DNA of 64,000 nucleotides. Origin: Dipetalonema caudispina. Its lineage: Eukaryota; Nematoda; Chromadorea; Rhabditida; Onchocercidae. Where the stretch lies: the NCBI GenBank assembly GCA_013365325.1, contig JABVXV010000083.1:62001-126000 (forward strand), in the 5' to 3' direction. Below the pieces are notes generated by a model, which was given only the letters and a program-made list of their open reading frames with translations, searched no databases and was not told the DNA's origin. Positions 25,642 through 39,600 of the stretch are shown here, piece by piece. Every line of letters begins with the position of its first letter. Position 1 is the first letter of the stretch. The translations under genes were made by a program, and so were the position numbers.

Positions 25642-28600
25642 AAGAAATGTAGAAATTAAAAAGCTGTTAAATGTATCCTCTCTATAGCTGTAACACAAAT
25701 GATTGAATCCGATCTCATTAGTTCCTTATTATTTCATGCATCTTACAAATTTATGATAAATACATTTAAAAATTATGAAAATTTTTGTCCAATTTTACAA
25801 CAAATGTTTTTACAATTCATTTCTTCGTTACTCTTATTACATCTTCAGCAGATGGTTTAAATGCTTTTAAGTTTCTTCCTAGACTCATCTTATTATTATT
25901 ATTATTATTATTATTATTTATTAACTTTCTTCCTAAATCCATCTTATTAGTGATAATGGATCAAAATGATTTTTTCACTCTCCAATACTTTACCCATAAC
26001 TTGGATTTGTATATGCATTTAAATTTTACTGACAAGCTGATCGTTCATACATAAAATTACGAAGAGTATTCGTTTCAAGAGAAAAAAAATTGAATTTTTG
26101 TAACATAAATTCAATTTAATTCGTTCCATAATACCTCTTTCTGCTTACGACATCGGGTACGTCTATTTACGTTGCATTTATTTGTGATATGAAGATAGGT
26201 GCGCAAGAAGACATTCACACACAATGTGACAACTGTTCAATTTCAACATTTTGGGAAAATGTGTTTCTTGAGAACAGATCAGTTGATCCTCCCCAATACT
26301 AATCATTTGCAGAACGTTTTTCCCAAGAGAAGTGGTAGGAGGAGGAAAGGAACGAATGTTTCCGTTGTTGCTGGCAATAGAAAAAGAATGTCGATAAGTG
26401 ATTGATTGATAGCTCTGTGAGAATTTAGCATACGACATCGTCGAATATTATGTTTTAATTTGTTGATTCTTTAAAAGAAATTGTAGAAAACTAACGAATG
26501 ATACAAAGCATTCAAAGAAGGTACTATGATAAAAGATCGATTTCAGTGTAATTTATTTAAATAAATTTGAATAATTTCGACAAATACTCTTCGATCTTAA
26601 CAAATATGCAAATATAGTTCAGTTCAAACGCTAATTGTTTCTTCGATTATTTTGTAGCATACGTTTAGTTTTAAAAGAAATAGAAATTTGATTTGATTTT
26701 TCAAAAGAAAAATTCACATACATATCACTTATCATTAGTTTTGATTCTTCAATTCATTTTCTTTCCTTTTTCTTTCTTTCTTTTTTTTTTTTATTTTTTG
26801 TTCTAATAAGGGAATTTGAAGATTTAAATGAGATTAAAACGAACACATATCTTTTTTCCCAAAAGTTATTTCAATGGCTAATTTAGCAAGATTGACAAGT
26901 TGGTGGAGATGATTATGGCATACTTTTAAATGTTGAAATAAAAAAAAAAAAAAAAAAAGTAGTCCAAAATTATACTTACTACTTGTCATTATAAACTATG
27001 TAGCCAGAAGAAAATGCAATCTGAAAATTTTAAGAAGTTAATAAGTGCCTATTATTATTATTAATATCAATTAAAATTGAATGAAATCAAAATTTTTGAT
27101 GATAAAAAATAGAAGGAAGAAGTGCTTTTCAATGATATTATCATAGTAAATAATAACTCTCAAATGATTCCTTTGGCTTATGGGTTAACTTTCTTGGCAT
27201 TTAATCAATCTGAAACAGAATAATATTCCCCTATGATAATATGAATAGGGATTGAAAAAAAAAAAAAAAAAAAGAAAAGAAGAAAAAGCTCTGTAGTTTC
27301 CACCTCAGCCAATTCTTGTCTTGTAGAGAAGCTCATTTATGTCCCTAATTTGCTATCGCTGATTCAATGAGCTAATTCAATTGAAATTCTCATCTTGGGC
27401 TATAGCCAAAAAAGACATTTTACATTTTTCAACGTCCATTTTTTCTTTTCTTTCTCAGTTAATTTATCCTATTGTTATGGCTTATTATACGTCTTATGAC
27501 GTAATTCACGCATCATATACACATACATACATGCATTTAGCTTGCGATCTTCTAGTGATGCAAAAAAAAAAAGAAACAGAATTTCATGTAAAAATATTAA
27601 TTTCATTTCATTTTATGCTATGATTGATCTATTATTTATTAATTCATTTTAAATATTATCTTTTAGTATTGGAATTTCAATTCCTAATTTCAATATCTTT
27701 TCGGAAAATGCTCAATTCAGGATTTTTCATCCATATACAAATATTACCATTAATAGCTAAGCTAACTGCACTACACATATATATATATATATATGTATAG
27801 TTATTGAACAAAATCAGCAGACAAACGAAACATTTGAAAGGATAGGGAGGAGAGAAGAGGAATGGATGAGTGAGATTTCGGCATTGTCGGTTGTGGTAGT
27901 GCTGTTGTCGTTATCGGTGGTGGTACTACTACCACTCTTCCTGCCTAGTTTAACTCTCCCAATGTCCCTTACTTCTTTCTTCCAATTATTATTGTATATA
28001 TATATATGTGTGTGTGTGTTATATATACATACATATTTTCAAATGAAAAAAAATATGATAAAAATTAAAAATTTTAATTTTAATTTAACTCTTCTTCGAA
28101 TAAATTTTGCATTTTTTTTAATGAAAAAATTTGAAAATAAAATGAACAAATAAATAATGGAAAATATGATGAATTGAAATTCATTTAAGGATGACATTCA
28201 ATAAATTTTTACTCAAATTTTATAATCTTAAAATTGTTATAATTTAAAATCAATCATTCATTCTGAGTGATATTTAAGTATTAATTCGTACTGTTTTTTT
28301 TTATGTAAAAATTTAGAAATTTAGTTATTCATGGGAGAATTTTCCAATAACATAACCGACAGAACAAACAATATCTATGTATATATATATATATTGTATT
28401 GTATTGTAAGAAATTTCAAAAGGAAAAAGAAAAACTTTGGTTACAGAATAATTACTGTGAAACTGAAATTTCAATAATTAACCGCCAATCCTTCTTGTAT
28501 GCGTAAACAGTGCAAACAATTTTATGAAAACATATAATTTCTGCAGAATAAAACAAGTAACTTTTTGGATGACAATTTGATGAGTGGTTTTTTTTTTTTT

Positions 28601-30107
28601 CCAGAAGTGAAAGATTAATTCTTACGAATTTCATTTCTCAAATACCCTTTGAACCTTTTCCTTTTGTTTCTGTAACAGTCTTTTCAAATGATCGCCATTC
28701 TTCTTATCCATCCATTTATTTGTCTTTTAAAATTTTCCTGTGCAAAGTTTAGTATTTCGAATTCAGTCAAATTGCAAGTTGATAATAAGTGAAATGACTG
28801 AAATGTGATCCGATTAAAAAGTCGCTCTATCGAAAGGGACAATTTGGCCTAAGAGAATATGCAAAAAGCAATGATGGGACAAATGAACGATATGTGATCG
28901 GAAACTATATCGTTTATAAAAATAATTATTGATGAAATTATGGAGAGAATAATTATTACAATCTCTTATCTTCTGATAATATCATTCCGTCGAAAGGTTG
29001 CATGCATTTCAAAAGCTTTCTCCCTTGCTTACTAATTTGTAGCTCTAAAATTGAAGTTTTCCATGCGACACGATTTATACTCTTTTTGAGAACTTTTCTA
29101 ATCATTCAAAAAGTGAGTTATAAATGTTGGCAAAAAAAATCATTCTATGCAAAAAATTTGATGGCAAAGATATCGACTAATTTATTTATTCGTACTACCT
29201 TTCCTATCTTCCTACTCTTATTTATTAACTTCATGAAAAAATTATAGTAAACAATTTCCTAAATTTCTACTAAATTACATTTTACAGATGGCTTACTTAA
29301 ATTTTGACGTATTCTGTTCACATTTGTAAACCATCCATTTCGTACTGATTTTTCAATGATATATAATACACGGAACATTACGTGGCCAAACTTCTTCTTT
29401 ACCTTTGCTCTCTATCCATTTTACATCTGTCATTCAATCCATGCTATTATATCGTCAAAAAATATTGACTTTACCACTTCTAATTGTTGTTTTATTTACT
29501 TTCTTTTTTTTTTTTCTGTCCTAACAGCTAGCTATTTTCACTTTTCGATTTGCCAGTCCTGAATTGGTTGATGATCAAAAGAAGGAAAGAATGGGGAAAG
29601 AATTGAAAATGTATAGACATTATTCACTCTCATTCATCAAAAAAAAAAAAAACTCATTCCTTCATACTATTTGATCAAACTACTTGATTTACGTCATTCA
29701 ATGATTGTGGCAAGTATTTCATATTGTCATTTAACAATTCGTCATTGTTGGGATAGGAAAATTCAACGGGTCATTTAAGCAATGACGTGGCGGAATTGAT
29801 AAAATCTTTTCTATGCCACAACCTACTGATTTTTCACTCAATTCTCTTCTTTTCTTTTATCTTTCCGTTTATTCATGTATTTTCCGGAAAGAATATACGG
29901 CAATTTGCTCATTAAAATGCTATAGTAAATTCAGGAAGTAAAATGATACTACTCGTCGTTATTAGCTGATTTGATATGGCAATTAGTTAAATAATCAATT
30001 ATTTATTTATAGTAATTTTGCTTTTTTTTTTTTCTCCAATTTTTATTACGGTATATATACTGCTCATTACAATAACATCTCTGTACACTTCATCCAAATT
30101 TGACGGA
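25642..30107. other. Intergenic region, carrier to zinc-finger gene
   Basis: Highly AT-rich. Contains the TTA microsatellite, A homopolymers near 26940 and 27254, a TA run near 27776-27795 and another near 28381-28393. Short open frames on both strands are low-complexity or lack splice signals. It presumably holds the promoter and any non-coding first exon of the next gene, but none could be placed. Confidence 0.45.
25889..25920. repeat. TTA trinucleotide microsatellite
   Basis: About ten TTA units in a row, in intergenic DNA after the last candidate carrier exon. Confidence 0.85.
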
Positions 30108-30655
30108 ATGTATAGCACGGTTCACGTGAAACTGATTAAAGTATTTAATAGGATTTACGTGGAAAACTACCGAAAGTCCAACTTCGGATACAAACGGTAA
30201 GTGTTCTAAACATATTGTTTGATTTTCCAAAGAATGCAAAAAAATAGAAAAAATATTTCCTCTTATCCAATACAAACTTTCACTATCGTTGTAAGTGGTA
30301 AATTATGTAGTTGGTAAAGATGGATAGATAATACATGTAAAGATAATGACAACAAAAATACTGGTAATAGATGAGCTTTTAGAAGAATTGTAGGTGAAAG
30401 CTGAATACTATGTAGTGATTGTAGCTATAGATCTAGTAGCAAAGCAACAGCCTGATATTATATTACTTGGTATTACAGTGCCGAAAATAAATGGCTTTAA
30501 AGTTTGTAAAAATCTAAAGAATGATCCTTGAACAAATGATATTCCAATAATTATGATGAATATATTGCATGATATTTGCTATCGCAAGTCTGAAAAGTAA
30601 AGAAAATCCCTCAATTACTAGGCTTTGATAAAGAATTACCAACTATTGCTTTCTG

Positions 30656-30694
<39 letters not shown>

Positions 30695-33600
30695 CGGTTC
30701 TTATGATTAGTATCTTCGGAAGAAATATCATTGAAACATTTTCATCTCTTTTTCCGCTATTTCTATTTCAGAAGATGATCTTATCCGCAAATTTATTATC
30801 AATCATATTTAACAGTAAAGTGAAGTGATAAGCAATCTAAAGATTGGTCATTCCGAAGAAATGTATAAGTGTAATCAGTTATCTACGTATGTTATATTGT
30901 GTCACGTCATATACGTGTACACAAACAAGTTTGAGGAAAGGAATGACTCGCTAGAGGATATTTTATTTCTTGTCGAAGTGAAATGAACACCGCTTGCTCT
31001 ATTTCGGTGACACCATTTCAACAAAATACACAATCGCAATAATTATGCATATGTTTGGGAGGGAAGAGGGAAAGGAAAAGGATCGTTGGAAGGATTGTTG
31101 AAAACGTGGCGACATACATTTTATCGTTGTCGTTGATGTGATGTGATATACATCACTACTAATTCCATCATCCCAATGTGTCTGTATGTATGCGTGCATA
31201 TGCATGCATGCATGTCATGCATGCATACTTGTGGTTCATCTTTGGGAAATGCTTTTCCTTTGTTGTATTTCTTTTTTTTCTTTTTTTAAACAATTCTTGC
31301 AATATTTCAACATTTGTGAGCAGGAAATTACAAAAGTATTAGTATAGTATAAATTAATTTAATAGTTTAACTTTTCTGTACTATATTAATTTGACAGTTA
31401 CATAAAAATTGATAGAAAATGAAAAGGCTTTAAAGATAGGAAGTCCATTTTTTTTTTTTTTTTTTCTTTTTAGGGATTATAGACTATTTTCATAATTGTT
31501 CCATTTGATACAGATATTAGTATTTGTATTAATTTGAGAAAGAAATAAATAAATGTACTTTTAGAAGCTATAATTGTATGAAGTAATTAAAAAAAGTTAA
31601 TATCATAAATTATCAATAAAGATGATGATGATAATATATCGTGTTCTTTAGGAAAATATCAGAATACTTCCGATCATCTTAGGAAATAATGACAAATAGG
31701 ATTGTGACAATTAAATAAAATTGTTTTCGGGAAAATTTCTAATCATTTGTAGTTTACTTTCATCCAAAAATACCATATCTTATTCTTAATTCATTTGCAT
31801 AATACAGACGCTATTAGTTCCAACGAAAAATACCTTTTGATTTGTAAAGTTTTGTAAATTTTTAAATTATTAAAATTGCTTAATTATTCCTATTTTATAG
31901 TAATTTGATCACGGTGGAGGGTTTTATAATCGATCAACAGAAGCAACAGGGTGGGAAGCAAGTGAGTATCACAGCAGCAATACGTCAACGATGTATCGTT
32001 CCTGTTGCTTCATCTCTTCAGACAATTTCCGCCAAAAATATCAACCAAGGTTTGTATCAGAAGTTTAATTTTATCCTAAGGATTATATCACTTCTTAATT
32101 TATGACTATTCTTGAGATAGGATATTATGTTAAATAAATTATTTAAATTGTTTAATTATCTTATTTTATAGTAATTTTATCACGGTGAAGGAAAAAAAAA
32201 TTTTTTTGATCACGATTACTAAATTTAATACTGTAGCAATGTTATTCTATTTCCTACAAATTTTACTTTAATAATTCCTATCCATTTCTGAATTCCTTCC
32301 ACAATTTTTGGTTACTTAAAAAGATTGCTACTAAAGAAAAAATTGTATAATACTTAAGTAAATTAGTAATATACGCTACAAAAAGTTCCCAGGGCAATTT
32401 ATGCAATAATCATTGTATTATGGATCAAAAAAAAGTCCATTTTCAACAAAGTAGTATTCCATTCCTCCTATATCCATCAATCCTCAATATTTCCAATTTT
32501 CATTATGACTGGTTTCTAGCGGTTCATATCTTTCCTTAACCTAACAAGATATGCTTTTTATGTTCGCTTTTTATTACGATAACTCAGAATTATCTTCACA
32601 AATGTCTCTAATGAATATCCAATAACTTTTCCTTGGTTTTTCTATCCCATATATCCAGCAATCAAAACTAGTGGAAAAAGGAAAAAAGAAATCAAAGAGA
32701 AAAGTTATTTGTTGTTTTCTTTCTGCATTTATTTCAAATGAACATCCTATAGTATCTCTTGAAACATTAGCTCTCTTGTGACCTTTGAACTTTGAAACTT
32801 ATCAATTTACGAAGAGTTGTAAGAAATACATGATAACATTACAAAAAATGCCGGAAATGGAATATCAGATTGAATGAAATAGGATGCAGGAGTTGCATCC
32901 CAGGGCCGCAAGTTCTGGGCGGGCGATATTTTTGGAGAGGTTGGATTAGGCGGGTCACCTATCTTCCTTGGTTTTTTCTTTTTCTCCTGTAGCTATGAAT
33001 GGGAGAGAATTCGGACTCTGATTTTCTCTTAGGTGATATTTCTAATATTTTTGAAAGCTGAAACTGCTATACTTATCAAGTTTTTGATCAGACATAAATC
33101 AATTGCTTTTACCTTCCACATGATTAAGGACACGTAGTAATTATCGTCGAGTACTAACAAGACAAGCGTCACATTTAATATAAGTACTACTTGTTGATAT
33201 ATATATATAACGGTAAATGCAGCAGTACTTTGGACAATTTGTAAAGATAGTTTCCCATTGATTCAACGCTTTCTTATCAATTATTTTCGATGTCGACATT
33301 TGTTACGTCACTCAATTTGAAGAGAGAATTCATGTGATAATGAAGTGATACTTGTCGCATCATTCATTTCTTGATGTCTTTATCATTGAATTGTTTTTAG
33401 TTCGTTTCATTCATTTTCACATCCATCCATTTCTTCGTACATTTCTTCAGCTTCACCAGTATTTCATTCATTACACGAGTACTGTTTACCGTGAGTGCAG
33501 GTCATCAGTGGAAGTTGAACCATTGAGCTAGTTTTTCTTCTCTGAACATTTGTATTACGAGTTCATCTTGCGAAAATCGAAGCAGTACTCCATTTGACTG

Positions 33601-36600
33601 ATATAATTTAATTTTTTTTTTTCACAAATTCGACGTATCTCTTCATCTTATCACGTACTTGAAACTCATCATCATTTAGCTCAGTACTGTGAAATTTGCG
33701 AGAAATCGGTAAAGAGAATGCAGCAAGGTAGCTGATATTACTCTGCTGAGAAAAGATAGATTTAAGCGAAGATAAGATGTGCAAAAGCGAATTCCTGGAA
33801 GAATATAACCATCTTACGCCATCGTTCTGGAATTCTACTGATGATTTCAACTTTTGGAATTCTACTGATGATTTCAACTCTCAGGAATGTATGGGGCAGC
33901 AATTGAGCGGATGGGATAGTAGTTTTTCAAATATTTTTATCATAACTTTGTGCAACAACATTCATCAACAGTTTCCAGCAGTTGGGAATGGTGTTCTCGC
34001 TCAAGTGTGATTAATGATTTGGGAAATTCCTCGAAAATGTTCAAGTGCACAATAATATCGAACACCCATTTACTCAATATCCTGACTGTTCATGTTGTTT
34101 AAATTAAATACACTGATAAGAATAATAGAATACAGCAAATGCCCATTGTAATATTAATATGATGAGGATGAAAGAGAACATTATTTAACCAGTCTGTCGC
34201 TTTGGGTCTTGGAATATAGCTAATGCGATAGTTAATGCAAATGCCCGACGACTTTCTTTTCAAATTAACCGAGAATCGGAATTCATTATTTGAGATTGAA
34301 TGATTTCATTAGTGAACGATGTTCATAATCTAATTGCATGGAGTTACTCATATAGTTATCTCGATAGTTGATAGTCGTTACCACATCCACTTTGTCGTTC
34401 AGCTCAATAGTTTATTGCTCAAATCTCCAGGAGCTGAAATTTTTGATTATTGGTTTGCATTGCTTGCAGTATGGGATTTAGATAATATAATTATCAGTTC
34501 TCTATAACTATGGTAATGATGATAACGATAGAAAACTTTGATATTTTGCGTGTCAAATTATGTTATATATGTGAATAAAAAATTTTCAGTAAAATGAAAG
34601 ACTCCATTCTCTTCTGTAGATCCAGCCGTATAAGCTATGCAGTAATATCATAAGTTAGGCTTGTTAATGTCGCATAGTTGCAAAGGATTATTACTTCCAG
34701 TAGTTTTCTTTTTTTTTTTTTTTTCACATTTTTTACTGTTCATCAGATATTGCTAGATTTTAGAACAGGACTTCTTTTCTTCTTTTTGTTTAAATAAAGA
34801 TTTCTGCTAAAAAAACATAAATTCTAAAAGCAAAATTGCAGATCGTCCGGATGAATTGTTGGATAGTAGTTCCAACCGATTGAATGACATCCGATTCGTG
34901 AAAAAGCTAGACAGTTATTCATTCCTTGAACAAATATCCTCTACCAAAAACAGGTGTGCATTCATTTTCGTGTATGGAGTTTATTCTTTTTTTGCTTATT
35001 TAAAGAGAAAATCTATGAAGCGGTTATGTGAAAATAGATTTTTCTTTTGAAAGTTCAGAAGATTAAAACAGGAAGCGAAGTCATCGACGTCGTTTTTCGC
35101 TTATAATCGCAATCTTTGTTTTTGTATGGGTTATCAAACATGAGGATAACATAAACCATTTCAATAATTCTGCCCGATTTTGGAAGGAAAGCATTAATAG
35201 CATGATGGTATCTGTGTAACAAGAAATCCACGCAAGTTTAAAATGGATAGTAAGAGGCAAATGCATCCTCAAACATTTTGAACTTGATTTTAAATATAAA
35301 TTTTTTAAATTTGTGTTTCAACTTTCAAATTTGAGCACTGATCTATAAACGTCGTTTTTGCCTAAAATGTTAAAAGCGTGAACATCACTGGTTTTTCAGG
35401 AATGTCATAAATTTCTGCATTATTTTTAGAGCAAAACCCTGATTTTATGTCTGTTTTCCTCCAATTTAAATAAATTTACGAGGTGGCTAGAATTTCAACC
35501 CACTGTAAAGTTGTTGTTCATTTCATTTTGAAGTTTGAATTTAGATTCTACGGTCTTCTTGATATTTAGAAGGAATACAAAAGCAATTCGCTCACATCAT
35601 ATTCTCATAGGAAATGCAAAGTTAATCAAAGCGAAATTAATTAAGGAGGCGTCGAATAATGCATGGGAATTTAAGATTTGGAGTCAGCAGATTAGTGAAA
35701 AAAGTTCATAAATCGAGCAAGACGAGACTGTGAACCATTTGGAGAGCGACATGACGACGTGACACATATATATGTATATATAAATGTAGAGGAAAATGGA
35801 ACAAAAAAAATAGAAATTTAGATGAGGCAGCAGTGATCAAAATGAGAATGAAAGAAACGTCTTTCTTAATCTAAATCGAGTAAAAAAATAGAAATTATTT
35901 ATTTTGAGAACTACTAAAAGCAATTTAAATAATTAAATAGAAGAAGGAGAGAGTGAGTGGAGTGAATAAATTAAATGAGTAGTTTCAATTATATAAAGCA
36001 ATTGGGTAAAGAGCGATTGTCGTGAGAAAATGAAATTATAGCTAAATTAAAAGTGGCATCAGTAATTTCCTTTCTAATCAAAAAAGAAAAAAAAAATCAA
36101 GGACTAACTGATTAAATTTTATTGAACATTACATCGTTAAAAAATAATTCTTGTATCTTGCAGTTGGAAGATACCACTAAAACCTCATAATCATTCGATG
36201 ACTGTAATTTATCTCTTGCTTTAGTTTGATTTTTAATCAGCTAATAACTTTTATCGAATGATGTTGCCAAATAAAGGTCCATCTCCACCATAACTTGCTG
36301 CTTTAAAATCATCATTTCCATCAATCATCTTTAAATTTGATTTATTCATTATCATTCCTGCTTGATTGTAAAGTTAGGTTTTTTTTTTTTTCAAAATTGG
36401 AATTTCAATTTGAAATTGCTGCATATTTTATCAATTTAAAGCAATAAAACAAACAGAGCCATGGCCACTTTCAATGTCCTTCGATGATAACGAGAAAAGC
36501 CTTCAATTATTTTCACTGATTACTAGCTCACAGGCATATGCACAATCTAACATAGAGCATGCTAATTATAAAACGATGTAAACAAATCAAAATAAACAAT

Positions 36601-39600
36601 TCCAAATGTCTGCGTACTGATCATCCGACATCCCTTTATGTCGTCATTTCACTCTATTTTTCACACTTATTATTTCTCTCTTTTAAAATATTTTATTGTC
36701 TTCATCTTCCTCTCAGATATCACAAAAATTTGTTTTGAATTTATCTCTTTAAGCAAATTGAAATTTCTAAAATTTCTGGAAAAGTGCACATTTTCATTGC
36801 ATTTTCAATTTTTCAAGTGCATCATTCGTTTCCAATGAAAATAACTATAATATTGAGCAAAAATTTGGCTAAATATTTGATCCTTAAATGGCACTTTCTT
36901 ATTCGTACAAGGTTTCTTGGATGACAGTTGTTTTTTTTTTTTCATTTCAATTTTCCATCTTTCTCTAACTTTACGAAATTTCCCTTCTTCCCAATTCAAG
37001 AATATATCGGATTGTAATTCGGGTAGATGAATTTTGGAGATTTCTTTCTCTGGTTAAAAATTTCACGAAATATTTCTTCGTCACTCCTTAATTGCAACTT
37101 AAAATTTAAAAGAAAAATAATTTCACTGTTTTCTGATTGGAATGTTGTATAGTGTAGCACGTTAGAATCATCATTTGAAAGTTTGAATAATTTAGAAATC
37201 TGAAGTGGAAATATTAAAAGAGTGGGAATAGTTTTTGAAATTCTCATTAAATATTTTTTAAAATTCTCATTCACTGAGAAGTACCAGAAACGCATGCATA
37301 ATTGGCTTCATTGCTCGATAAAACCGTAGAATGGAAGCCTTGAAGTGCTCAAAAAATCCTGAAATTAGACATTTTGTTCTTAAGGGATAATCCAGAAATG
37401 CATTACTTTTAGAATAGATAAAAGGAACGAGATTTTTAATTTTTCGAACTCGATTTTTGGTCTCGTTGTTTATGTCGGAAAATTTTACTTAAAATTTACA
37501 TTTGGAAATCAAATTCCAATCTTCAGGGTTGTTTTTCTCAATGATAATGGAAAAGTGCTTGTCCTTAGTTATTTCCAAACTTAGTAGAATATGATATAAT
37601 TGTGAGCTGTCTGTACATTTATACATTCTGAATTACTGCTAATTTACAACGATAGTGGATATAACAGATGGTCGAGGAATTAATTACATTCAAAAGCATA
37701 GCACATTTTTAATTCATACAAAAAAAAAAATATATATATGAATTAATTTGATATCTTACTACATCAGAAATAACACGAACTGATTTAAACATAAACAGAG
37801 TATGTAAGTAATTATATGAATAGAACAACCAAATGTTATTTTACTCTCCTAAAAATTAATTAAATGTATAACAGTTGTTGATTTTACCTTGTTTACTGTT
37901 TTGTTGTAATTAATTTTCATAAAATGTAGTATCACTTTAATCTGAACACAACAAAGCACAAAAGATGCGATAAATTTACCTTTTGATTGTTTGAAAATAG
38001 AAATGTCCGCTAAATTTTAGGAAAATGATTGATTATATTAGAGTGGAAGTCGCATTGATGATATATGATGAAATTTCATCATTTTACCAATTTGCACTTC
38101 CATTGGCTTCTGTTCAATCAACTTCAAATGTGTATTTCCATTCTCTTTTCAGATTTATTTGGATAAATTTTCAATGTTATCCTTTTTTTTTTTCCAACTT
38201 AATTTAATCATCCATTTTATTCCACTTTTTTTTCTTACATCAAGCTTACTTTTCAATTTCATATTGCTTCAAACATCTGTTAATTAAGCAATATCGCATA
38301 ACCTCTGAAAAGTCTTCTATCTGTTCATTTCTCAATTTTTCCTCTTTATTTTCTCCGCTTTCCTTCTTTTCTTTTTTCATATTTTTATCTTAAATATGTA
38401 ATTTCATCACAGTTTTTGTTCCACAAGGATATGTTACTTACATTGTAACTTATTTTCAAAACTTTTGCTGTTTTCGTTATTTCTTGAGGTTGACCAATCG
38501 ATGACTGCTTATAGTAACTGAATGGCCTTATTTTAATTGATTTTATTTTTGAAAAATTTCTTGAACTTCTTAATATCATTGCATCAAATGATCGAAAAAA
38601 AAAGAGGATTTATAACTTTCAGTTGTCTTCTGCAATTATGATAATTTTGTTGATATTTGGAGTGTCAATTTTATCTACTCGATGAATATTGTCGAATCAA
38701 TCTTACTATAATCTGATTTAATTAAAAAATAATTGCTTTTATTTATCAGATCATTGATTGCAGCTGTGAAACATATGAACAATGATGATCAGTTTTTTGG
38801 TGTAATTTAATAAGAGTTTTAATTACTCTTCGTTATCATCATATACCATGTAAATTTCAATGATAAATTCTTTCCATTTTAGAACTAAAATTACTCCATG
38901 AGGAATCATTAGAGCATAAGAATTTGCATTAAATCGGTTGAGTGTCGGAGAGGAGAGCTTTATGCGGCATTGCTGCATTCATTTCATCGTGCAAATGAAT
39001 TCCCATCAAATTGCCTCAATGAAACGACGAGGGAAGGCTGATAGGAATTTTGCTTCTATCCATCCAGTTTCTATTTCTGTTCCCTTACATTTCGATTAGT
39101 TTTTATCCTATATTTTCAGTACAAACTTTTCAAGGCTAACTAATTAATATTACTTCCTGTTGGAGAAGTTTAAGCTTGTCGTATTCATTCCTTCTTTTTT
39201 TTTTTTTTTTTTTTTAAATTACTCTTAAAGTATACCTTCTTATAGCTATCCTCTTCCCTTTTTCAATCTTTTCGTATTTGTTGTGTTTTTCTTCTCGAAA
39301 ATCTTTATTTGTAAAAAAAAAATTATCGCTGTTGTAACAAAAGTTTAAAAGTTTTTATTAAGGTAATATTGCATTTGTGATAAAAAGAATAGTAATATTC
39401 AAAATATAAAAATACATGATAAGAAAGCATAAGCTTATGCGTTAGTTGAAGTTGTATTTTTAACTAAAATGCGATGAACTTTTAGGGTTTAAATAGATGT
39501 TTTGTCAATTATGATTATTTTAGATAATATTATACGAAGGGACTAATGTTTAACAGAAATCTAAGCAGTAGAAAATTTGTGATTTTATTCTTTTAATAGA

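Larger units (their letters stand above)
30197..31900. other. First intron of the zinc-finger gene
   Basis: Contains the Wolbachia-like response-regulator remnant, a T homopolymer at about 30657-30685, and a cluster of GCATG motifs near 31193-31228. Confidence 0.6.

Noticed and set aside
27866..28153. 95-codon hydrophobic + frame
   Set aside because: Low-complexity Val/Leu repeats ending in microsatellite and AT-rich sequence; unlikely to be a membrane protein gene.
36996..37295. 99-codon minus-strand frame in the 13-kb intron
   Set aside because: AT-driven composition, no recognisable motif, no splice partners. Kept only as unexplained open sequence.
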